NCBI RefSeq assembly: GCF_014206975.1
Contig: NZ_JACHOU010000008.1
Location: forward strand, 1 to 64,000
Direction of reading: 5' to 3'
Origin: Aminobacter aganoensis
GTDB taxonomy: Bacteria; Pseudomonadota; Alphaproteobacteria; Rhizobiales; Rhizobiaceae
DNA length: 64,000 bases
Below, in pieces: positions 56,960 through 64,000 of this stretch; the stretch's first letter is position 1; every line of letters begins with the position of its first letter. Below the pieces are notes generated by a model that saw only the letters and a list, made by a program, of their open reading frames with translations, had not been told where the DNA came from and made no database searches. The translations under genes were made by a program, and so were the position numbers.

Positions 56960-58087
56960 TCAAAAGTATCGTCGCACCCGCGGATGCCGGCTCAGCGAGC
57001 CAGGCCTGTAGCGAGGGTTGTAATCGTCGAAACGCTTCTCGATGTCGACGCACAGCCTGTCGACGTCGATGGCCTTGCATTGGATCGAACGCTCTCCCGG
57101 CAGCCAGAATATACCCAGGCCCGTGCGTTCGTCATGCGCGCGGCCTAGCACCTTTCCTTCGATCTCGACTGCCACGGGAAAATCGAGGCCGGACAAGGTG
57201 CGCAGCCTGTCCAGCATCCAGCCGAGACTGAGCTTGGCCAGGTTGTCGTCGTCGTCATATCCCCCGCCGATGTCGGAATGCACGCCTGGAAACCAGCATT
57301 GTTCGACGACCTGGCCCGCAGCCCTGCCGTCGGCATCGACCTCGTCCCACGGCACCGGAGCAAATGCCTTGCGGTTTTCGTCGATGGAGAGCGCATGCAG
57401 GCCGACGGGAACGCGTACCGACAGTTCGTTGTCGTGGAACTCGTGCTTGTAGGGGTTCACCATGTTCATGATGCCGGGCAGCCCAAGCGCGCGAACGGTG
57501 TCGAACACGCCGATCACGTCGGGCACCACGGCTGCCGCACCATGCCTGGCGCCGAAATCGGAACCGGCCCTCTGCCGCTCGGTCTTGTTCTTGATCTTGT
57601 AGGCCGTGACCGCCGCCGCCGCGATGGCCCGCCGCCGCTCCGCACCGGCACCCTCCTTGTCCCGCGATATCGGCCCGCCAAGATCGGTCGTCGCGATCCC
57701 GCATGTCGCCAGCACACCGCCGAGGCAGCGCACGGTGTAGGCGCCGCGGGAAAAGCCGAACAGCCCGACCTTCATGCCTGGCCGCCAATCCATCATCAGG
57801 GCTTCGTAGCAATCGACGATGTTTGCGGTGATGCCCCAGCCGGTGGCCTTGCTCCATAGGTTGCGCAGGGTGCGAGTCCAGTTCCACTCGCCTGCCTCCG
57901 GCGCGCCGAGGCCGGCATCGTAGAAGGTGCGGATGCCCGGCCTGCCGTCGATGGCCGAATACATCTGGAACACATTGGTGTTCTTGAACTGCCTATCGCC
58001 GACCTGCTCGATCTCGTCGGCCCGGACGCCGCGCTGCCCCGTGCCATCGGAAAAGATCAAAACCCAAGCGCCGCTTGCCTGAGACAT
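56960..58087 (-). CDS. DUF2235 alpha/beta-hydrolase-like protein
   Basis: The 375-residue protein has the DUF2235 start WVLIFSDGTGQRG, the nucleophile elbow GLFGFSRGAYTVRCLGG (GxSxG), DVIGVFDTVRALG and PGVHSDIGGGYDDDDN with the catalytic Asp and His. Some relatives are type VI secretion phospholipase effectors (Tle1), but no secretion genes are near. ATG 58087 follows GGGAGG. Role unknown. Confidence 0.85.
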   Translation of the reverse strand: MSQASGAWVLIFSDGTGQRGVRADEIEQVGDRQFKNTNVFQMYSAIDGRPGIRTFYDAGLGAPEAGEWNWTRTLRNLWSKATGWGITANIVDCYEALMMDWRPGMKVGLFGFSRGAYTVRCLGGVLATCGIATTDLGGPISRDKEGAGAERRRAIAAAAVTAYKIKNKTERQRAGSDFGARHGAAAVVPDVIGVFDTVRALGLPGIMNMVNPYKHEFHDNELSVRVPVGLHALSIDENRKAFAPVPWDEVDADGRAAGQVVEQCWFPGVHSDIGGGYDDDDNLAKLSLGWMLDRLRTLSGLDFPVAVEIEGKVLGRAHDERTGLGIFWLPGERSIQCKAIDVDRLCVDIEKRFDDYNPRYRPGSLSRHPRVRRYF

Positions 58088-58192
58088 GCCGCCTCCCGCC
58101 GACTGCCGCCCACCGACGGCGAATACTAGCATGCAGGGCACGCTCACCTGCGCTGAATTGGCCGCGCAAGGTTAATCGGAAGGGCAGTCCGC

Positions 58193-58465
58193 CTAGTGCA
58201 TCAGGAATTCGCCATCGACCTTGCGCCACTCGTTGGGTGCGATCAGCTTGCGATGGGTGTAGTGCACCGAATGCAACGGACCATCGAGCTTGGCCCGCCA
58301 GAACTCGATGAACCCGAACAGGATCGGAAATTTCGGCGCCAGGTCGTAGTCCTGCCAGATGTAGGTCTGCAGCACATGCGGATGGTCGGGCAGGTGGTAC
58401 AGGATTTCAGCTGTGGTCAGGCCGTACCCCTTCAGCATCAGTTCCAGTTCAGAAGTGTCGCGCAT
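58193..58465 (-). CDS. usg: Usg-family protein
   Basis: The 90-residue product matches the small Usg family of alphaproteobacteria, with LMLKGYGLTTAEILYHLPDH, LQTYIWQDYDLAPKFP and the FIEFWRAKLDGPLHSV block. Its function is unestablished; it was named for a position near trpF in some genomes. It lies apart from other genes here. Confidence 0.88.
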   Translation of the reverse strand: MRDTSELELMLKGYGLTTAEILYHLPDHPHVLQTYIWQDYDLAPKFPILFGFIEFWRAKLDGPLHSVHYTHRKLIAPNEWRKVDGEFLMH

Positions 58466-58778
58466 CGCAAGCCTTCCGTGTCGAACAACTCCTCCACGGC
58501 CCGAGTCTGCGCCGCGGTCGTTAACCGTCCACTAAAATGAACGTGATCCACACGTGATAAGTTCCAAGAAATCAGCAGTTTAGAACTCGACCGCAGCCGT
58601 TTCCGACGGCTATAAGGCGGCGGCGATTTGCCGCTGCGGAATGCGACGAGGCAAATCCAATGTCTAATATTGTGGCGAGGCGGGAATTGATAATAATGCC
58701 CGCCAACGTGCGGCCCTGAGGTCGCCGTCCGCCGGCCACCAGGAGCCGACGGATCGCATCCGGGAGGAAGGGAAAGAA
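58466..58778. other. Intergenic region before acsA
   Basis: About 310 bases without a gene. It carries divergent leaders for usg and acsA. A+T-rich patches near 58540-58570 and 58660-58700 are plausible promoter regions, but no clear boxes or hairpins were seen. Confidence 0.4.
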
Positions 58779-60734
<1,956 letters not shown>

Positions 60735-60743
60735 CCACTCTCC

Positions 60744-60772
60744 TCCCCCGCATCACCGATGCGGGGGATTTT
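60744..60772 (+). terminator. Terminator of acsA
   Basis: TCCCCCGCATC, loop ACC, GATGCGGGGGA is a perfect stem followed by TTTTG, ten bases after the stop codon. Confidence 0.85.
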
Positions 60773-60816
60773 GCTTCCGGCTGCGGATCCAACGCCTTCC
60801 CGAAGCCGTCAATTGA

Positions 60817-60942
60817 CAACTCCTCACATCGATCGCGGTGCGCGGCAACGCCATGGCGATCCTGCCGGTCGGCTCGCTGGAACAGCACGGACCACATCTG
60901 CCCGTCATCACCGACACGGCCAGCGCCGAGGCCGCAGCCTGA
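60817..60942 (+). pseudogene. Creatininase-family N-terminal remnant
   Basis: An in-frame stretch reads LLTSIAVRGNAMAILPVGSL and EQHGPHLPVITDTASAEAA before a stop. The EQHGPHLP with metal-binding Glu, His and Asp is the creatininase (creatinine amidohydrolase) N-terminal signature. A creatininase has about 250 residues, so more than 80 percent is missing. The rest is not recognisable downstream. Confidence 0.75.
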
Positions 60943-61024
60943 TCCGGTCTGGGCGCCCGGTCGCGGCTCGGCATGCGCGCCGGCCGATCGCAACTCGTCG
61001 TCCAGTAAGCTCCCGAAACAGGCC

Positions 61025-61055
61025 TTGACTTAGAGCGCGCTCGAACACCTAGCAT
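61025..61055 (+). promoter_or_regulatory. MerR-type promoter with a 19-base spacer
   Basis: TTGACT (61025-61030) and TAGCAT (61050-61055) are separated by 19 bases, the over-long spacing typical of promoters activated by MerR proteins. A palindrome GAGCGCGCTC (61033-61042) sits in the spacer, where the regulator dimer would bind. It lies 31 bases before the MerR start codon. Confidence 0.7.
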
Positions 61056-61085
61056 CGCGAGCGTCGTAACGAGACAAGGTTGACC

Positions 61086-61502
61086 ATGAAGATCGGAGAA
61101 CTCGCCAGGCGCAGCGGTTTGACAGCCTACACGATCCGCTACTACGAGCAGATCGGGCTGTTGCCGGCGCCCGACAAGGGCACATCGGGTCAACGCGACT
61201 ATGATGCCTCGATCCTCGTCTGGATCGAGTTCCTCGGCCGCCTCAAGGCCACTGGCATGCCGATCCGCGAGATGCTGCGTTATGCGGCCCTCCGACAGAC
61301 AGGTCCGGTTACCGACGCCGCGCGCCGCGTCCTGCTCGAAAAGCACCGCGACAAGGTGCGGGGCCACATCGCCGACCTTCAGGCCAACCTCCTCGTTCTC
61401 GACGCCAAGATCGCTGGCTACGCCGATGCGGAAGAAAGGACTGAGACCAATGGACAACATCAACGAGAGCCGCTTCGAGCGCGGCACGCGCGCACTCGCT
61501 GA
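61086..61502 (+). CDS. MerR-family regulator
   Basis: The 138-residue protein starts MKIGELARRSGLTAYTIRYY EQIGLLP, the MerR winged helix, followed by the dimerisation helix ending in AKIAGYADAEERTE. It has no obvious metal-binding cysteines, so it probably senses an organic or redox signal. Its gene overlaps the following decarboxylase-family gene by 53 bases. Autoregulation through the upstream 19-base-spacer promoter is likely. Confidence 0.9.
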   Translation: MKIGELARRSGLTAYTIRYYEQIGLLPAPDKGTSGQRDYDASILVWIEFLGRLKATGMPIREMLRYAALRQTGPVTDAARRVLLEKHRDKVRGHIADLQANLLVLDAKIAGYADAEERTETNGQHQREPLRARHARTR

Positions 61503-61845
61503 AATCGACGGCGCAGGCGGGCAGAAGGTGGTGGATTCCCTCGCCGACATCGCCCCCGATTTCGCCCGCTACATCATCGAGTTCCCGTTCGGCGACATCT
61601 ACTCGCGCCCAGGCCTGGACCTCAGGTCACGCGAGATCGCAACGATCGCCGCCCTGACCGCGCTCGGCAATGCCACCCCGCAGCTCAAGGTGCATATCCA
61701 GGCGGGACTGAATGTCGGGCTCAGCCGAGACGAGATCGTCGAAACGATCATCCAGATGGCGGTCTATGCCGGCTTTCCAGCGGCACTCAACGGCCTGTTC
61801 GCCGCGCGGGATGTGTTCCAGGAGAAGCACAGTCTCGCCGCATGA
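61450..61845 (+). CDS. Carboxymuconolactone decarboxylase family protein
   Basis: The 131-residue all-helical protein shows LDLRSREIATIAALTALGNA and QLKVHIQAGLNVGLSRDEIV ETIIQMAVYAGFPAA, the CMD fold. It lacks the CxxC of AhpD-type peroxidases, so it is closer to gamma-carboxymuconolactone decarboxylase relatives. It starts inside the MerR gene in another frame and probably is its target. The true reaction is unknown. Confidence 0.9.
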   Translation: MDNINESRFERGTRALAEIDGAGGQKVVDSLADIAPDFARYIIEFPFGDIYSRPGLDLRSREIATIAALTALGNATPQLKVHIQAGLNVGLSRDEIVETIIQMAVYAGFPAALNGLFAARDVFQEKHSLAA

Positions 61846-61944
61846 TGCGGTAGCAACGGTCTAGTGCCATGGTCGCACTTGCCAAATCGATGGAAAGCCC
61901 CCACCTTCCCTAATGTGTTCAACGAACTGAAAGGAGGTGATCCG

Positions 61945-62013
61945 ATGTCGAGTGATTTCGTTTTCCTGAACGTGGCCTCTGCGGATTGCCTTCTCGGGAA
62001 GCAGCCTTCCTGA
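61945..62013 (+). CDS. Candidate 22-residue small protein with near-perfect ribosome binding site
   Basis: AAGGAGGTGA at 61931-61940 is almost the full complement of the 16S rRNA 3' end and is followed after four bases by ATG. The frame encodes a peptide starting MSSDFVFLNVASADC and ends at TGA. A strong terminator follows 70 bases later with no larger gene between, so this may be a short mRNA or a small RNA. No family is recognised. Confidence 0.4.
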   Translation: MSSDFVFLNVASADCLLGKQPS

Positions 62014-62083
62014 GCGATGCATGATGTGCGGCGGGCGATGCTCCGGCATCGCTGCTGACGGCCGCGCCACGGACGAAACACGG

Positions 62084-62120
62084 AAAGGCCGCGTCTTCGC
62101 AAGAAAGCGCGGCCTTTTTT
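62084..62120 (+). terminator. Strong terminator after the small-ORF region
   Basis: AAAGGCCGCG, a 14-base loop, CGCGGCCTTT is a perfect ten-pair stem continuing into TTTTTT on the plus strand. It ends transcription coming from the MerR side before the convergent TadG-like gene. Confidence 0.88.
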
Positions 62121-62138
62121 GATTCCTCGCCGTGCAGC

Positions 62139-63545
62139 CTACTTGGTCAGCGACAGCTGTTCGATGTTGCGGGCGATGGTCTGGAAGGCTTCGTCGAGTT
62201 CCTTGCCCGTCGAGACTTCGAAATAGCGCTTCAGCGTGCCGCTATCCGGCGTCGCACAGTTCTTGAGCACGGCCTTGGCCGCATTCCTTTCGGACTTCGA
62301 GGTGTCCTTGTTGTCGAGGTCGAAGCCGATGGTGAAGACCTCAATGCCGTCGTTCTTCATGTTGGTACAGATGCTTTCGGCATAGCTGCCGGACTTCGCC
62401 GACTGGCTGCCCTGGGGCCTTCCCGTGACGCCTGCAAAGGCAGTGTTGAACAGGCCGTCGGTCATCAGGATGGCCACCTTCGCGACCTTCTTCGCATCGG
62501 GATTGGCCGGGCCCGCACCGAGGTTCGCATCCTTGATGGCAGTGCGCCATTTGGGCGAAAGCATGTAGTAGCCCCACTGCGCGGCGATGCCGCCTGCGGT
62601 CACTCCGTTGGCCCTGAACCCGCCGATCGCGGCCGTCAGCTTCGTCACATCGGCGGTCAGCGGTATCAGCTTCGCCGACGGGCATGACCCGACGCGGTCG
62701 TCGCGATTGACCCTGGCGAGATAGATCTCGCCCTGGTTGTTCTCGCGCTCGGTGTAGGGGCCGTCGTCGCTGAAGTCGGCGGCGCCGTCCTTGTCCTTGC
62801 GCTCGCTGGCGCAACCGTCGCCGCTGCTGGCAGAAACAGCCTGCCAGGCATCGATCGGGGGCGGCAGGTCCGACTTGCCCGGCTTCTCGACGAAGACGGC
62901 GTCCGACAGCCCACCGGTGTTGACCGCCTCGGCATAGGGAACCAGCGCAATGCGTATGCGCGGCTTGTCGGCATCCTGGCCCGTGAGAAGGATATCGACG
63001 GCGTTCTGGGCGGCCGTCTTCAGATCCTTGATCTTCTGCCCGCCCATGGAGCCGGTGACATCTAGCATCATCGCAACTTCGATGCGCTTGTCGGAATAGA
63101 GCGACGCGGTCGTCGCCGAAACACGCTGCCGGTTGCCCTTGCCGAAAAGCGGGAAGAAGATGTCTACGTCGATCTCTGCGGTCGCCTCGACCGTGCCCGC
63201 CAGCCGGTCGACGGTGACGCTGCGCAGCACAACCTTCTCGCCGGGCGCCAGCAGGCTCGCAGCATTGACCTCAAGGAAAGTCCTGACGGACGCGTCGGCA
63301 TCCTCTGGCTTGATCCTCCCGGTCGTCAGGTCGCGCGCCGTCGATGTCACCGCCCCGTCGACCGCCAGCGCCAGGCCGGATTTTACATTGGACAGCTGGG
63401 CGATGTTGATCCCGAAGCCAGCGGCCATGGCCAGCAGGGAAATCGTCACGCCACCCAGGACGGCAAAATTGCCACGACGATCCCCGGCCAGGCGAAGTGC
63501 CGTCCGTCCCGCCTTCCGAAATTGCAACATGTCCCGCCCCGCCAT
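62139..63545 (-). CDS. TadG-like pilus-assembly protein with VWA domain
   Basis: The 468-residue protein has a short cytoplasmic N-terminus, one membrane helix in RRGNFAVLGGVTISLLAMAA and an extracytoplasmic von Willebrand A domain with the MIDAS motif DVTGSMGG near residue 160. It then has a long Cys-containing insertion (GDGCASERKD; GSCPSAKLIP) and a late LMTDGLFN. This layout is that of TadG-type proteins linked to tight-adherence pili. No other tad genes are in the window. Confidence 0.85.
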   Translation of the reverse strand: MAGRDMLQFRKAGRTALRLAGDRRGNFAVLGGVTISLLAMAAGFGINIAQLSNVKSGLALAVDGAVTSTARDLTTGRIKPEDADASVRTFLEVNAASLLAPGEKVVLRSVTVDRLAGTVEATAEIDVDIFFPLFGKGNRQRVSATTASLYSDKRIEVAMMLDVTGSMGGQKIKDLKTAAQNAVDILLTGQDADKPRIRIALVPYAEAVNTGGLSDAVFVEKPGKSDLPPPIDAWQAVSASSGDGCASERKDKDGAADFSDDGPYTERENNQGEIYLARVNRDDRVGSCPSAKLIPLTADVTKLTAAIGGFRANGVTAGGIAAQWGYYMLSPKWRTAIKDANLGAGPANPDAKKVAKVAILMTDGLFNTAFAGVTGRPQGSQSAKSGSYAESICTNMKNDGIEVFTIGFDLDNKDTSKSERNAAKAVLKNCATPDSGTLKRYFEVSTGKELDEAFQTIARNIEQLSLTK

Positions 63546-63847
63546 TCAATTGCCTCTGGCGAAGGCGTTGCAGGAAACTGGCCGTGTCGGCGCTCTGCTG
63601 GCCTCGTCAGGTCGACGGCACGACAAGTTATTGAATTTACAGGATTTCGAGTGGCATCAGGGTAAACGGAGCGTAAACGCAGTCCCCGCACGCACGGTTT
63701 ATTCACCACTCGCTAACCACGATGCATGCGGTTCGCCAGAGCCATTCGTGGAGCTGTCCCGTTTCGGTGCGCAGGGGTGTGCCAAATTCTGTCAGCACCA
63801 GGCGTGCCGGGTCAGACCTCGACATCCAAGCTTTAACCGGCCTCGGG
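63546..63847. other. Intergenic region upstream of the TadG-like gene
   Basis: About 300 bases without a gene. It carries the leader of the TadG-like gene, including an A+T-rich patch around 63630-63720 with TTTATTCACC and GCTAACC. No operator or terminator was recognised. Confidence 0.35.
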
Positions 63848-64000
63848 TCAGAGCCGCGGTTCGCCCGTCACCGCGTCGATCTTGATTTCCACCTTGGCCT
63901 TGTCCGACGTGTAGTAGACGATGTCGTAATAGCCTTCGCTTTCCCATTCCACTTCGGAAAGATAGCGGAACTGATCGCGCTGCTCGATCTTGGCGATGAT
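63848..64000 (-). CDS. PepSY-domain protein, C-terminal part only
   Basis: The last 50 residues of a minus-strand gene that continues beyond the window. They read IIAKIEQRDQFRYLSEVEWE followed by SEGYYDIVYYTSDKAKVE and IKIDAVTGEPRL, the PepSY repeat pattern. Such small periplasmic proteins are common in rhizobia; the function cannot be told from the fragment. Confidence 0.8.
   Translation of the reverse strand: MIAKIEQRDQFRYLSEVEWESEGYYDIVYYTSDKAKVEIKIDAVTGEPRL

Noticed and set aside
56960-58087. Type VI secretion effector assignment for the DUF2235 protein
   Set aside because: No VgrG, adaptor or immunity-like gene is adjacent; the domain alone is not enough.
62021-62122. Second small frame (starting MMCGGRCSG) after the 22-codon frame
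   Set aside because: It runs through the terminator stem and lacks its own ribosome binding site.

Overview
The window looks like the chromosome of a high-G+C alphaproteobacterium of the order Hyphomicrobiales, close to Mesorhizobium, Aminobacter or other Phyllobacteriaceae. This is inferred from the five-gene F1 operon atpHAGDC without F0 genes beside it, an AtpD with an Ala/Lys-rich N-terminal extension, a Usg-family protein, a TadG-like VWA protein and the abundance of ABC transporters. No complete tRNA, rRNA, CRISPR array or intact insertion sequence was found.

Positions 1-11651 form an allantoin/ureide degradation locus. One long minus-strand gene train runs from about 9577 down to the left edge: a CapA-like metallophosphatase, a ribose-type ABC importer (binding protein, double ATPase, permease), allantoinase PuuE, ureidoglycolate lyase AllA, an M20 peptidase-like hydrolase, then ureE, ureF and a fused ureAB. 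A strong ribosome binding site at the very edge implies ureC beyond it. Allantoicase and a GntR/UTRA regulator read outward on the plus strand. Together they would import a ureide, open allantoin to allantoate, release urea and glyoxylate, and split the urea. The importer, puuE, allA and regulator genes look richer in A+T than the flanking genes, which suggests acquisition.

Positions 11652-13221 are a degraded junction. A fused remnant joins the start of a DNA cytosine methyltransferase to the end of an Asp/Glu-racemase-like protein, and a 20-base piece matches the 3' end of a serine tRNA, an expected integration scar.

Positions 13222-30588 hold a catabolic locus of unknown substrate: a hydantoin-racemase-like enzyme, an FCD-type GntR repressor, a Dpp/Opp-type importer with an embedded CodA-like amidohydrolase, and a sugar-type importer with two tandem TIM-barrel proteins and a second metal-dependent amidohydrolase. 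A repeated element, TGTAT(A/C)CAAT, occurs in the intergenic regions of both halves and ties them into one probable regulon. This is the best candidate for an undescribed system here.

Positions 30631-39212 are a surface polysaccharide block on the minus strand: dTDP-rhamnose synthesis (rfbA, C, B, D), two WbsX-type proteins, a GT2 glycosyltransferase, a TylF-type methyltransferase and another methyltransferase. Positions 39632-44741 are the F1 ATP synthase genes. Positions 44980-64000 are mostly core genes: a small methyltransferase, priA, transaldolase, an Lrp regulator, an EamA exporter, a RecF-like ATPase, lptE, leuS, a YggS-type PLP protein, a LivJ-like binding protein, a DUF2235 hydrolase, usg, acetyl-CoA synthetase, a creatininase remnant, a MerR/carboxymuconolactone-decarboxylase pair, a candidate small transcript, a TadG-like protein and the end of a PepSY protein.
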